Part shown: in pieces, positions 45,637-53,871 of the stretch
Position numbering within the stretch: position 1 is the first letter of the stretch
Layout of the letters: every line of letters begins with the position of its first letter
Made by a program: the position numbers and the translations under genes
DNA from: Lentisphaerae bacterium ADurb.Bin082
GTDB lineage: Bacteria; Verrucomicrobiota; Lentisphaeria; Oligosphaerales; Oligosphaeraceae
NCBI GenBank assembly: GCA_002070945.1
Contig: MWEG01000092.1
Coordinates: 17,247-81,246, forward strand
Length of the DNA stretch: 64,000 nt
Direction of reading: 5' to 3'
The notes under the pieces: model-generated
The model's input: the letters and a program-made list of their open reading frames with translations, nothing else
Told to the model about the DNA's origin: nothing
Databases searched by the model: none

Positions 45637-45726
45637 GTTTGGATGCAGGTAGGGGATGGAAGGGGGATGGATAGGCAGGGCGGCTTCGCAGGACGTCGCT
45701 ATCCGACAGCTAGAGACCGCTTGCGG

Positions 45727-46872
45727 TTACGGTATTTCAAGCTCAACAGGCGCTTCAGTCAAGTTCTCATAGCCTTCCGGAGTGATGACGGCGACATTTT
45801 CCAGGCGGACGCCGCCCCACTCGGGATAGTACAGTCCAGGCTCTATAGTGACGACATTGTCGACTAAGAGTGGCGTGGCAGCGGCGCTTGACAAGGACGG
45901 GGCTTCATGCACTTCCAGGCCGAGGCCATGGCCTGTGCTGTGGAAGAATCCGTGCGGCGGCTTGGCCTCTACGTCGGTCGGGAAGCCCGCAGCATCGAGC
46001 GTCTCGGTGACGGCTTTATGGACGGTCGCACCAGTGACGCCAGGCCGGAGCATGGCCTGGGCGGCCTGCTGGGCTTTGTAGACGGCGTCGAAAGCGCGGC
46101 GGACGATGTCCGGTGCCTGGCCTTTGACTACGGTGCGGGTCAAGTCGCCGAAATAGCCGGTGGCATCGTCCCGCGGGAAGATGTCCAGCACGATTGGCGT
46201 ATGCGCCTGGATGGGGCCGTGGCCTTGCTGGTGCGGGTCAGCGGCTTGCTGGCCATGAGCGGCGATTGTGTGGGACGCGGTGCCGCCATGGCGAGCGATC
46301 TCGGCGTCGATTTCGCCTTTGAGGGCTTCCGCCAGGAGGGGCTGGCCTTGCCAGAGCAGGGTGCCGTCCTGGCCGATTTTAGCCTGGCGGAGAATGTCGA
46401 TAGCGCGGGCAAGGCCTTGTTCGGCGAGTCGGACGCCGTTGCGGACGTATTTGATTTCCTGGGCGCTTTTACAGGCTCGGCCTGGGCTGAAGTCAGCTTT
46501 CGGGATGAGGGCGAGGTCTCGCTTGAGCAGCTCTGCTGCCAGGCCATACGGGAAGTACGTGGGTACTTCCCAGGTGTCGACTTGCAGGTGGCGGGCCATG
46601 GCGACGATGTAGTTTGCCGTCATGCGCCGCACTAGGCTGCGGCGCATGCGCCATTGCCGAGCCGCCTCTGAAAAGGACAGCACTTGAACGCCGGGATGGC
46701 ATTGCTTGACCGCACGGCCGACTTCGAGAGCGCTGACGACAACCGTGCCCTGATCCTCGACCGAATACCACAGGAATGGATCAGGTGCCGAAAAACCAGT
46801 CTCGTAAAGAAGGTCGGCGCAGCGTTCGCTGGCAGCATATATTAGGCGGCCTTTGATTTTTTTTCTGCTCAT
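45727..46872 (-). CDS. M24-family Xaa-Pro aminopeptidase-like metallopeptidase
   Basis: A 381-residue cytoplasmic protein with an N-terminal creatinase-like domain and a pita-bread C-terminal domain. Metal-binding segments: VLDIFPRDDATGYFGDLTRTV (two Asp, read as LDIFPRDD then GDLTRTV), HSTGHGLGLEVHEAP (His) and IEPGLYYPEWGGVRLENV (two Glu). It removes N-terminal residues, usually before Pro. The start at 46872 avoids overlap with the TrpR-like gene; a longer reading from 46986 would overlap it. Confidence 0.88.
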   Translation of the reverse strand: MSRKKIKGRLIYAASERCADLLYETGFSAPDPFLWYSVEDQGTVVVSALEVGRAVKQCHPGVQVLSFSEAARQWRMRRSLVRRMTANYIVAMARHLQVDTWEVPTYFPYGLAAELLKRDLALIPKADFSPGRACKSAQEIKYVRNGVRLAEQGLARAIDILRQAKIGQDGTLLWQGQPLLAEALKGEIDAEIARHGGTASHTIAAHGQQAADPHQQGHGPIQAHTPIVLDIFPRDDATGYFGDLTRTVVKGQAPDIVRRAFDAVYKAQQAAQAMLRPGVTGATVHKAVTETLDAAGFPTDVEAKPPHGFFHSTGHGLGLEVHEAPSLSSAAATPLLVDNVVTIEPGLYYPEWGGVRLENVAVITPEGYENLTEAPVELEIP

Positions 46873-46930
46873 TTTATGGAATCCATTGTCGCAATGTGCG
46901 GGCTGGGGGATGAGGGCGGCTGGTGGAGCG

Positions 46931-47233
46931 TCATTGGAGGTCGGGGTTGAGTCGTTCGAACAGTTGGGAAAAGTCTTCCGAGCCATACTTCAGGAGGCGG
47001 GAGCCGCGGGCGATTTTGCCGAGGCTGACGCCGAGGTTTCGGCTGATTTCGCGTTGTGTGCAGCCTTTGCGCAGTTGCCTGAGCAGGTGCCAGCGCAGGT
47101 GCAGCCCCTCAAGCTCCGAGGGCGTCAGCAGCCCTTCTAAAAGGACTTCCAGCTCATGCTGATCCCGAGCCTGGCCGATGATTCCAGCGAGTTCCTGCAC
47201 CCATGGCTTGATTTTCTGATCCTGGGACATCAT
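46931..47233 (-). CDS. TrpR/YerC-family DNA-binding protein
   Basis: A 100-residue helical protein. The core LLTPSELEGLHLRWHLLRQLRKGCTQREISRNLGVSLGKIARGSRLL contains the Trp-repressor fold with helix-turn-helix GCTQREISRNLGVSLGKIAR. AAAGGA lies upstream of tandem ATG codons at 47233 and 47230. Whether it binds tryptophan is unknown, and no trp gene is near. Confidence 0.82.
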   Translation of the reverse strand: MMSQDQKIKPWVQELAGIIGQARDQHELEVLLEGLLTPSELEGLHLRWHLLRQLRKGCTQREISRNLGVSLGKIARGSRLLKYGSEDFSQLFERLNPDLQ

Positions 47234-47532
47234 GTTTCCTTTGGTTGAAAACGGATGGTTGACAAAGTAGGAGGGCAAGTCGATTCAGGATATGGCGCAA
47301 GCCAACGGCGACCACGCTGTTTCGGCAGCACTATTCTGGGGGCAGGCAAACGCGCCTGCTCGCCTGCCAGGGCCGTTGTGGCCAGCGCCAGCCCGCATCA
47401 CCTGGGCAGGGGACATTTTCGTCGAGCGGTTGCATGAGCCGCCCTGGGCTCAGGAACAGACCCATGCAACTGCTCGTGGTCACGCTCTCGCTGGCAATCG
47501 GAATGGCGGGAAAGGCCATGCGTTCCTTGTCC

Positions 47533-49170
47533 TTATTTTGCGTAGTCGATGGCTCGGGTCTCGCGGATGATGGAGACGCGCACCTGGCCGGGATAGCGCA
47601 TTTCCTTTTCGATTCGCTCGGCCATTTCCCGGGCCAGTACCGTGGCTCGATCCTCGCTGATCTTCTCCGGCTGCACGATGACGCGCAGCTCGCGCCCGGC
47701 CTGGATGGCAAAGCAGGTCTCCACCCCGTCAAACGAATTGCCGATAGTCTCCAGCTGCTCAAGGCGCTTCAAGTACAGCTCGGTCGTCTCGGAGCGGGCG
47801 CCGGGGCGGCTGGCGCTGAGCGTGTCGCAAATCTGCACTAAGATGGCCATCAGAGACGTCTTTTCGACTTCCTCGTGATGCGCGGCGACTGCGTTGACAA
47901 TGTCTTCCTCTTCGCCGGCGCGTTTGAGCAGGTCGGCGCCGATAGCGGCGTGGGTGCCTTCGACTTCATGGTCAACGGCCTTGCCGATGTCATGCAGCAG
48001 CCCAGCCCGGCGGGCCTTGCGTTCGTCCAAGCCGAGTTGGGCGGCGATGACGCCCATCATGCTGGCCACTTCCATGGAGTGCATCAGCACGTTCTGGGAG
48101 AAGCTGTAGCGGTATTTCAGGCGGCCGAGCAGCTGGACGATGTTCTGGCGGAGGCGGGTGACGCCCAGCTGGGTGACGGCGTCCTGCCCAGCCTTGGCGA
48201 CTTCGGCTTCAACGTCCCGCCGCACCTTGGCGACGATTTCCTCGACGCGGGCCGGGTGGATGCGGCCGTCGGCGACTAGGCGCTCCATAGTGATGCGGGC
48301 GATTTCGCGGCGGACCGGGTCAAAGCAGGAGATGACGACGGCCTCGGGGGTGTCGTCAATGAGTACGTTGACGCCGGTGGCGGCCTCGATGGTGCGGATG
48401 TTGCGGCCCTCGCGGCCGATGATGCGGCCTTTCATCTCCTCGTTCGGCAAAGGAATCGTCGAGGTGGTGCGCTCATACGCGCAGTCGCCAGCATAACGCT
48501 GCATGGCGGTGATCATGATTTCCTGGGCGTCTTCGGTCAGGCGCTGCTTGTTTTCCTCCTGGAAGCGCCGGATGAGAACGCCGCGTTCGGCCTCTAAGGA
48601 TTCTGCCAAGCGCTGCAAGAGCAGCTCGCGGGCGTCCTCCTGCGACAACCCAGCCACTTTTTCCAGCTCTTGCACCTGCTGGTTGATTTTGGCGTCGAGC
48701 GCCTCTTGCTTGGCCTTCAGGGATTCGGCCTCGGCGCGCAAATCCCGGTCGCGGCTTTCGAGTTCTTCTGTGCGCCGATCCAGGGTCTCCAGCTTTTTGT
48801 CGACATTGTCTTCTTTTTGGGTGAGGCGTTCCTCGATTTTCTGGAGTTCCTTGCGGCGTTGGCGGGTCGACTGCTCAAATTCGTCCCGCGAGGCGATCAA
48901 TTCCTCTTTAGCTTTGAGGCGAGCTTCCTTGACGATGTTTTCGGCTTCCAAGGAGGCTTTTTGCTTGAGCAGCTCGGCTTCCTCGCCGGTTTGTCTAAGG
49001 ATGTCGTCTCCAAGGCGGGCGTTGTTTTTGTTCTGGACATGCTTGGCGAACAGGACAGCGCAGAGGATGGCGAGGATGACGATGATGGTGCCTAGGGTTG
49101 GCAGGAGGCATGATCCTCCACTCGCCGCTAGCGGTAGGAGGATACAGTTGAATACATCAACAGAATGCAT
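47533..49170 (-). CDS. rny: Ribonuclease Y
   Basis: Membrane-anchored endoribonuclease initiating mRNA decay; 545 residues. The N-terminal membrane helix (LGTIIVILAILCAVLF) is followed by a long coiled coil (about 50-210), a KH domain (GRIIGREGRNIRTIEAATGV) and the HD domain (GLLHDIGKAVDHEVEG with catalytic His-Asp). AAGGAAG lies upstream of the ATG at 49170. Together with the RNase E/G-like enzyme at 8975 this genome carries two mRNA-decay initiators. Confidence 0.96.
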   Translation of the reverse strand: MHSVDVFNCILLPLAASGGSCLLPTLGTIIVILAILCAVLFAKHVQNKNNARLGDDILRQTGEEAELLKQKASLEAENIVKEARLKAKEELIASRDEFEQSTRQRRKELQKIEERLTQKEDNVDKKLETLDRRTEELESRDRDLRAEAESLKAKQEALDAKINQQVQELEKVAGLSQEDARELLLQRLAESLEAERGVLIRRFQEENKQRLTEDAQEIMITAMQRYAGDCAYERTTSTIPLPNEEMKGRIIGREGRNIRTIEAATGVNVLIDDTPEAVVISCFDPVRREIARITMERLVADGRIHPARVEEIVAKVRRDVEAEVAKAGQDAVTQLGVTRLRQNIVQLLGRLKYRYSFSQNVLMHSMEVASMMGVIAAQLGLDERKARRAGLLHDIGKAVDHEVEGTHAAIGADLLKRAGEEEDIVNAVAAHHEEVEKTSLMAILVQICDTLSASRPGARSETTELYLKRLEQLETIGNSFDGVETCFAIQAGRELRVIVQPEKISEDRATVLAREMAERIEKEMRYPGQVRVSIIRETRAIDYAK

Positions 49171-49209
49171 ACGGGACACTTCCTTTCTGGACCCCATGAG
49201 GTCTTTTTC

Positions 49210-49803
49210 TCATTCACAGACAATCAGTTGTGATTCCGTGACGAGCATGTCCATCCGGATGTCATGCTGGGCTGTCGGCATGGCGTCAACGATTTGGCAG
49301 TCGTTGGCCACGCCGATCTTGGCGCCGTTTGCGCCGGCTAGGAGCCGGTCATAGAAGCCGGCGCCTCTGCCGAGCCGTCGTCCATCCCGGGTGAATGCCA
49401 CTCCTGGGATGAGCCACGCATGGATCAGTTCTTTGTGGTAAGGCGGATGGATTTTGGGGAGTTCAGGAAGGGGTTCGCGAATAGCGTATTGGCCGATGAC
49501 CAGCTGTGTCGAGAGATCGGTCACAGCGGCCAAGCTGTATACGCCAGTAGTCCGGTCGAAGACGGGAAGATACACGTCGCCGCCAGCGGCCAGCCACGCG
49601 GCCAGCCAGCCGGTCAAGTCGGGTTCACGCCCGCAGGCCATGAATCCGGCGACGCCGCTTTGGGGCCGCAGAATGGCCAGTTCCTCAAACCGTTTGGCAA
49701 TCGCTTTGCCTGCGGCTGCGGGGTCGGGCCAGGCTGATGCCGGGAGACGCCGCAACCAGGCTCGGAGCAACTCCTTTTCGGTTTGGATTTGCCGGTCGTT
49801 CAC
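49210..49803 (-). CDS. fau: 5-formyltetrahydrofolate cyclo-ligase
   Basis: Converts 5-formyl-THF to 5,10-methenyl-THF using ATP; 197 residues from GTG. Visible: the basic start KELLRAWLRRL, YLPVF, LIPGVAFTRDGRRLGRGAGFYDRLL (signature with RLGRGAGFYD) and the C-terminal DMLVTES. A ribosome site GAGG precedes the GTG at 49803; a TTG at 49815 is less likely. It lies 39 bp upstream of rny. The region just before it is strongly structured, recalling the ssrS-fau pairing in other bacteria. Confidence 0.92.
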   Translation of the reverse strand: MNDRQIQTEKELLRAWLRRLPASAWPDPAAAGKAIAKRFEELAILRPQSGVAGFMACGREPDLTGWLAAWLAAGGDVYLPVFDRTTGVYSLAAVTDLSTQLVIGQYAIREPLPELPKIHPPYHKELIHAWLIPGVAFTRDGRRLGRGAGFYDRLLAGANGAKIGVANDCQIVDAMPTAQHDIRMDMLVTESQLIVCE

Positions 49804-49842
49804 CTGTATCCTCAAGAAACACGCATTCCAACCAACAGCTTC

Positions 49843-49985
49843 GCGTCAAAGTCCTGCTTGAATTCTCCGTGCGCGCATGTCCTTCACGGGAATCACGTTT
49901 TTTGGTTTGACGCTGACTGGCGACGCCGGGAAAAAGGGCAGTCTCTCTGGCCAACATAGGCAGAAGACCTGTCTGCGGCGGCGCC
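49843..49985 (-). ncRNA. Candidate structured RNA or leader upstream of fau
   Basis: Two strong hairpins stand in tandem on the minus strand. The first pairs GGCGCCGCCG (49985-49976) with CGGCGTCGCC (49928-49919), 9 of 10, and encloses GTCTTCTGCC/GGCCAGAGAGAC. The second pairs GCGTCAAA (49913-49906) with TTTGACGC (49850-49843), perfect, and encloses ATTCCCGTG/CACGGAGAAT. An outer pairing CCTCTAAGG with TTTCTTGAGG would close both and cover the fau ribosome site. Its length (about 190 nt) and its neighbour suggest 6S RNA, but two branches instead of one long hairpin argue against a standard 6S. Confidence 0.35.
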
Positions 49986-50141
49986 TTAGAGCCGGAACTG
50001 CACACCTTAGAGGGGAGAAAGGCGTAAAGGCTTAGTTCAAAAGCAATTATGTGAAAATCCCCGGCGTTGTCCCGATCATGCTTGCAAGGCGACGCTTTTT
50101 CCGTCTTCGTCTGTCGTCGTCATACCTTAACGCAATAAAAG

Positions 50142-50165
50142 CAAAAACGCGCTCCTTTCGGAGCC
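50142..50165 (-). terminator. Rho-independent terminator (minus strand)
   Basis: GCTCC-GAAA-GGAGC stem (50164-50151), followed on the minus strand by GCGTTTTTGCTTTT. It lies downstream of the glycosyltransferase gene and upstream of the structured region before fau. No gene is seen at 50041-50369 apart from these hairpins. Confidence 0.65.
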
Positions 50166-50261
50166 TTAGTTTACATTATGACATTTTAGTTAACTTTCAA
50201 TCTGCGACCCTGAGGATTTTACCTAAAAAGGGTTGTTTTTATCGCCAAGCACCGGAAAAAT

Positions 50262-50283
50262 CTCGCTTAGTGAGCTTTTTTGG
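50262..50283. terminator. Bidirectional terminator-like hairpin
   Basis: CTCGC-TTA-GTGAG with T-runs on both flanks (CTTTTTT on plus, ATTTTT on minus). The minus direction would end the glycosyltransferase transcript; the plus direction would end any transcript starting in the 49.8-50.2 kb gap, for which there is no other evidence. Confidence 0.45.
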
Positions 50284-50369
50284 GCAAGAATCGCGATGGG
50301 ACTATGGCGCCGCCGTCTAGGCGACCTGATTATTTGCTCTTGTTTTTTGCTGCCGTTGCCGCTGCGGCG

Positions 50370-51542
50370 TCAGCTCCTGCCGCTGTTGTCCAGTTGTTGG
50401 TAGAGGGCGGTCAGGGCGTTGATTTGCGCGTTCAAGGGGAAGTTTTTTTTGACCAGCGCTGCTCCGAGTTGGGCTCGTCGTTGTCGTTCGTCCTGGTTTT
50501 GGAACGCTGCTGCCAGCTGTCGGGCCAGATCTTGCTCATCGCCGGCTTTGAAAGTCCACAGGCATTCGTGCAATTCCGGCCGCGGCAGGTTGGCGGGGAT
50601 GTTGCTGGCGATCAGGGGCACTTCGGCGGCGAGCGTTTCCAGCAGGGCGTAGGACAAACCTTCGTAGCTGGAAGGGATGGCGGCCAGGTCAAAGGCTCGC
50701 AGCAGGCGGGACAAGTCAGGGATTAAGCCGGAAAAATGGACGATAGCGTCCAGTTTTTCGACGGTGACCAGGCGGCGCAGGGCTTGTTCCTCGGGGCCGT
50801 CTCCGCAGAGAAAAACGCGGAAATTCGGGGGCAGCCCTGAGGGCGTTTGCCGGAGTACGGCAAGGGCCCTGAGCAGGCAGTCGAGGTTTTTTTGCTTAGC
50901 CAGGCGGCAAGGCACGCCAAGGACTATGCTGTCCAGCGGCGCATGCAGGCGTTTTCTGGCCTCGGCCCGGTCCAATAGGGTTCCGGCGAAATCATCAGGA
51001 AGGCCATTTTCGCAGACTACGCATTGACTGGCTGGGAGTCCCAGGAGCATAGCGTCGTTGTATTCGGCGTCGGAGACTAGGGCGTAGCGGTCTGTCCACC
51101 TGGCCAGGCGTCGTTCGCTGAGTTTTAAGGCGAGTCGTCGGACAGTGCTGCCGGGCGTCAGTCCAAAGGCATGTGGGGAATAGACGATGGCTGGCGGCCT
51201 GTTCCGTCTGAGGGCCAGGCGTCCGGCCAGGCCGGCCCGGGTGGCATGCAGGTGCAGGATGCGGGGTTGCCATTGCTGGACCAGCGAGCGCAACCGCACG
51301 CCTGCTGCCAGCACGTCGGCGCCGGGCGCGAACGCCAGCGCTGACAGCAGCCCTGTTGCGGCTTGTGCCTCGGCTGACACACGGAAGCCATCCCCCAGGC
51401 GCTGGCCAAAGGCGAACAGGCCGTACGCCAGACCGCGCTGGCTAAGCGCCGGCAAGACCAGTCCAAGATGACGGGCGACGCCGCCACCGCCAGCTTCGGT
51501 CACGTGCAGAACATCAATCCGAGGTGTCGCCGCTGAGGTCAT
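50370..51542 (-). CDS. GT4-family glycosyltransferase
   Basis: A 390-residue GT-B enzyme. The N-terminal domain starts DVLHVTEAGGGGVARHL (donor-side glycine loop) and has HLHATRAGLAGRLA. The C-terminal domain has FLCGDGPEEQALRRL and the nucleotide-sugar site IPSSYEGLSYALLETLAAEVP (the E-x7-E motif). It transfers a sugar from an NDP donor to a lipid or surface glycan; acceptor unknown. A single gene, with no surface-polysaccharide cluster in the window. Confidence 0.9.
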   Translation of the reverse strand: MTSAATPRIDVLHVTEAGGGGVARHLGLVLPALSQRGLAYGLFAFGQRLGDGFRVSAEAQAATGLLSALAFAPGADVLAAGVRLRSLVQQWQPRILHLHATRAGLAGRLALRRNRPPAIVYSPHAFGLTPGSTVRRLALKLSERRLARWTDRYALVSDAEYNDAMLLGLPASQCVVCENGLPDDFAGTLLDRAEARKRLHAPLDSIVLGVPCRLAKQKNLDCLLRALAVLRQTPSGLPPNFRVFLCGDGPEEQALRRLVTVEKLDAIVHFSGLIPDLSRLLRAFDLAAIPSSYEGLSYALLETLAAEVPLIASNIPANLPRPELHECLWTFKAGDEQDLARQLAAAFQNQDERQRRAQLGAALVKKNFPLNAQINALTALYQQLDNSGRS

Positions 51543-51677
51543 AGCTACCTACTTTAACCGACCGGCAAGACGCCGACAAGGACAAAAAAGTTCTTCCAGG
51601 ACGCCTAGCCGCGCTAGGCGAAGCCAGGGCGCCTGCCCACCGGCCACCGCACCCCGGGCAAAAAAAACGCCCAAAAG

Positions 51678-51747
51678 AAACATTTGTTTCAAATAAATGT
51701 TTAGTTTCTCGGTTTATTGGTTGTAGGATTGCGTCTCAGGCTATAAT
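51678..51747 (+). promoter_or_regulatory. Inverted repeat and putative promoter upstream of the Pro/His-rich protein
   Basis: AAACATTT (51678-51685) and AAATGTTT (51695-51702) form a perfect 8-bp arm pair nine bases apart. About 15 bp on, TTGGTT (51717-51722) and a perfect TATAAT (51742-51747) could be -35 and -10 boxes with a 19-bp spacer. The arm pair may be an operator. The remaining sequence back to 51543 shows nothing else. Confidence 0.4.
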
Positions 51748-51834
51748 GTATTAGGAAAGGTCTCAGTTTATCAGTCGGTTGTTCTATGGATTGAAACGAA
51801 TTAGGATGTCCTCAGATTTGAAAGGAAGGTCAAC

Positions 51835-52284
51835 ATGAAAAAACTGAACAGTCTTATTATCGCCGTAGTTTTGGTCGTTGTTTGCAGCACGGTTCAGGTG
51901 CAGGCTCGTACGTCTTCCTGGGAGAAGGCGCTCATTGTTGGCACGTTGCTGCATGTTTTGCTGCCCCAACCCGTAGTGGTGGCCACACCTCCGCCTCCGC
52001 CGCCGGTGGTGTATCCTGCGCCGGTGGTGGTGCATCCTGTGTCGCCGGTGGTGGTGCATCCACCGCCGGTAGTAGTGCCGCCGCCGGTGGTAGTATGTCC
52101 TCCGGTCCGCGTTGTCCGCCCGGCACCGCCGGTGGTGGTGTATCCTCGCTATTATGATTGCTATCGCGGCTCCGGTCGTTATTATGCGCCGCCGCGCGGG
52201 CATGATCATCGACATAGCCCACATCACCACCATGGCGGCCATCGCGGCCATCACGGCTCCAGTCATCATGGCCGCCGGCACTGA
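51835..52284 (+). CDS. Secreted Pro/Val-rich, His-rich-tail protein
   Basis: 149 residues with a signal peptide (about 1-24, VQVQARTS). Residues 43-105 are built of PPPVVV/APVVVHP-type units with extended polyproline character. Residues 110-149 are Tyr/Gly then His-rich (DHRHSPHHHHGGHRGHHGSS), suggesting metal binding. AAAGGAAGG precedes the ATG. Similar low-complexity secreted proteins occur in other bacteria without known function. The opposite-strand frame here is a shadow. A terminator-like hairpin follows. Confidence 0.8.
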   Translation: MKKLNSLIIAVVLVVVCSTVQVQARTSSWEKALIVGTLLHVLLPQPVVVATPPPPPPVVYPAPVVVHPVSPVVVHPPPVVVPPPVVVCPPVRVVRPAPPVVVYPRYYDCYRGSGRYYAPPRGHDHRHSPHHHHGGHRGHHGSSHHGRRH

Positions 52285-52333
52285 GCCAAAACTCAGGCCA
52301 AAGATGGCATCTGAATCATAAGATTAAGGCGAA

Positions 52334-52380
52334 CATCAACAATCCGCTGCCCAGCCAGGCTAGGCAGCGGATTGTTGATG
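52334..52380. terminator. Perfect 18-bp hairpin after the Pro/His-rich gene
   Basis: CATCAACAATCCGCTGCC (52334-52351) is exactly complementary to 52363-52380, with an 11-base loop. There is no T-run after it, so it may be a factor-dependent terminator or an mRNA-stabilising hairpin. Confidence 0.6.
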
Positions 52381-52429
52381 TGTGAAAGAATATCTGCTGA
52401 GGCACTCTAAGTGCCCTTTGAGCGTAGAG

Positions 52430-52620
52430 GAAAGTAGTCAGTCGGCTAGCGATAACAGCTATCCCGACAGCATTTTTTCAGTGTTAACTGTAGTGCCTTT
52501 ACAAGGCGCCACTTTCGGGACACGCCTGTCCCCAGGCTGAAGCCCTGGAGTTAAGCATGGTTAAGCACCTACGGCGCAAAGGGGCATGACTGCAAGCATG
52601 ATACCATTTTGCTGGCTGGA
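52430..52620 (+). repeat. Dispersed repeat family A, copy 2
   Basis: Contains GACAGCATTTTTTCAGTGTTA, shared in part with 58660-58690 (read as GACAGCAT then GTTAACTG). TGTAGTGCCTTTACAAGGC, the CCCCAGG palindrome, CACCTACGGCGCAAAG and GGCATGACTG follow. From 52490 onward it aligns with 59856 onward without rearrangement through the tandem array and into the promoter. Confidence 0.8.
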
Positions 52621-52650
52621 AGCCTGTGGAGGACACGTGTCGAAAGAACC

Positions 52651-52774
52651 TCAGTCCACTAAAGTCCACTTCCGCCCACGTCCACTCTCCACTAAAGTCC
52701 ACTTCTGTCCACAGTCCATCGTCTACTAATGTCCTTTAAAGTCCACTAAAGTCCATTGTCCACTGTCCACTAAA
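52651..52774 (+). repeat. Degenerate GTCCACT tandem array, copy 1
   Basis: About a dozen close variants of (AAA)GTCCACT, such as AGTCCACTAAAGTCCACT and TGTCCACTGTCCAC. Units are too short and too irregular for CRISPR. It is placed between repeat A and the promoter of the orphan pseudopilin; the same arrangement occurs at 60018-60106. Confidence 0.85.
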
Positions 52775-52871
52775 GCGCCTTACCCGGGTGCTTGGCGCCG
52801 CAACTTGTCGGCTCCAAAGTATCAATTATTGACTGATTACGCTTGATTACCTCTTTTTTTCTTATTTTGCC

Positions 52872-52900
52872 TTGCTTTTAAGTTGAGGTTAGTGTATAAT
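52872..52900 (+). promoter_or_regulatory. Promoter of the orphan pseudopilin gene
   Basis: TTGCTT (52872-52877), 17-bp spacer, TATAAT (52895-52900), about 100 bp before the ATG at 53002. It aligns with the promoter at 60213-60241 (common pattern CCTTG...TTAGTGTATA or ATAGTGTATA). Confidence 0.75.
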
Positions 52901-53001
52901 TTGTTAAGATTTCGTTAAGGCGGTTGGTTTTGACGGAGAAACTCCCCAGTTGGGGCACCGCAATTCTAAAAGGCAACTAGAATTAAGGAGAAGAATTAGT
53001 T

Positions 53002-53688
53002 ATGAAAATTAAAAAGGCTTTTACACTGATTGAGTTGCTGGTCGTGATTGCGATTATTGCGATTTTGGCAGCGATGCTCCTCCCTGCGCTTTCCAAGGCT
53101 CGTGAAAAAGCCCGCGCCATCAGCTGCGTCAACAATATGAAGCAACTCGGGCTGGGTATTACGATATATACGGACGATCATGACGGCACGCATTGCCCGG
53201 CTTATCAGGCCCTGGCCGGAAAGAACCGCTACTATCCCTACTTGCTGCGTGACTATGTCGACGAAAAGAGCTGGCGGTGCCCGAGCCATACCACCTATTA
53301 TGGCCCTTGGCCCAACGACCCTTTGCCGGACGGCACGAATACGTATTCGGTTTCATACTCCATCAACCAGACCTGCCAAGCTGACTCTGCTTTCCGCTAT
53401 GACAAGGCCATTCACCAGTCTCAGATAGTGAGTCCGAGCAATACGACGGGCTATGCCTGCAATGGCAGTGACGATATCGATCAATGGTTCGGCTACTATA
53501 AAGTCAATTTCCCGAGTATTGATGGCACCGTCCCCCGGGGACGCAGCGCACCAACCGGATCACCCGCCGACACCCTCCGCCTTGGTCTTAGCTACGCCCA
53601 CAATGACAGCTCCAATTTCCTGTTCCTGGATGGCCATGTCACGCCACTGAAGCACGTTACTTTCCGGATGATATCCACCCAACATTAA
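53002..53688 (+). CDS. H-x9-DG pseudopilin (orphan)
   Basis: A 228-residue protein: leader [15 protein letters not shown] with cleavage before Phe, N-terminal helix ending [10 protein letters not shown], and C-terminal [14 protein letters not shown], an exact H-x9-DG match. AAGGAG lies 12 bases upstream. Unlike the other three pseudopilin genes it has no adjacent regulator or carbohydrate enzyme; the next gene is the convergent ruvC. Its upstream 400 bp are a paralogous copy of those before the pseudopilin at 60577. Confidence 0.93.
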   Translation: MKIKKAFTLIELLVVIAIIAILAAMLLPALSKAREKARAISCVNNMKQLGLGITIYTDDHDGTHCPAYQALAGKNRYYPYLLRDYVDEKSWRCPSHTTYYGPWPNDPLPDGTNTYSVSYSINQTCQADSAFRYDKAIHQSQIVSPSNTTGYACNGSDDIDQWFGYYKVNFPSIDGTVPRGRSAPTGSPADTLRLGLSYAHNDSSNFLFLDGHVTPLKHVTFRMISTQH

Positions 53689-53738
53689 CGGCAGCGCACG
53701 TAGTTCAAGCTTCAGCTTGCCGTACGTCCCATTACCTT

Positions 53739-53773
53739 ATCAGCCCCAGTCGGCAAAGCCGACTGGGGCTGAT
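53739..53773. terminator. Perfect 16-bp hairpin between pseudopilin and ruvC
   Basis: ATCAGCCCCAGTCGGC (53739-53754) pairs perfectly with 53758-53773 around an AAA loop. It lies between convergent genes and could terminate both, although there is no clear T-run. Just upstream, TAGTTCAAGCTTCAGCTTGC (53701-53720) is the opening of repeat family B. Confidence 0.6.
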
Positions 53774-53801
53774 GCGTTTGAGGAATACAAATATAGTGTC
53801 G

Positions 53802-53870
53802 CCCCCCCCCCCAAAAAAAATCTGCGTCATCAGCGTCATCTGCGGATAAAACAACAGTTCCTCGCCCCTA
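53802..53870. repeat. Homopolymer (C)11(A)8 and repeat fragment
   Basis: A run of eleven C and eight A (53802-53820) is followed by TCTGCGTCATCAGCGTCATC and TGCGGATAAAACAACAG, then CCTCGCCCCTA, the end of family B. The tract is a likely slippage or sequencing-error hotspot in non-coding DNA. Confidence 0.6.
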
Positions 53871-53871
53871 A

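Noticed and set aside
47292..47841. Plus-strand frames opposite rny and its 3' flank
   Set aside because: They overlap the RNase Y C-terminus antisense and show no domain; the intergenic 47234-47532 holds nothing I can support.
51784..52281. 165-codon Met/Ala/His-rich minus-strand frame
   Set aside because: Shadow of the Pro/Val-rich signal-peptide protein, which has a good ribosome site.
52651..52774. GTCCACT array as a CRISPR
   Set aside because: Units are 7-10 bases, degenerate and without unique spacers of constant length; no cas gene is present.
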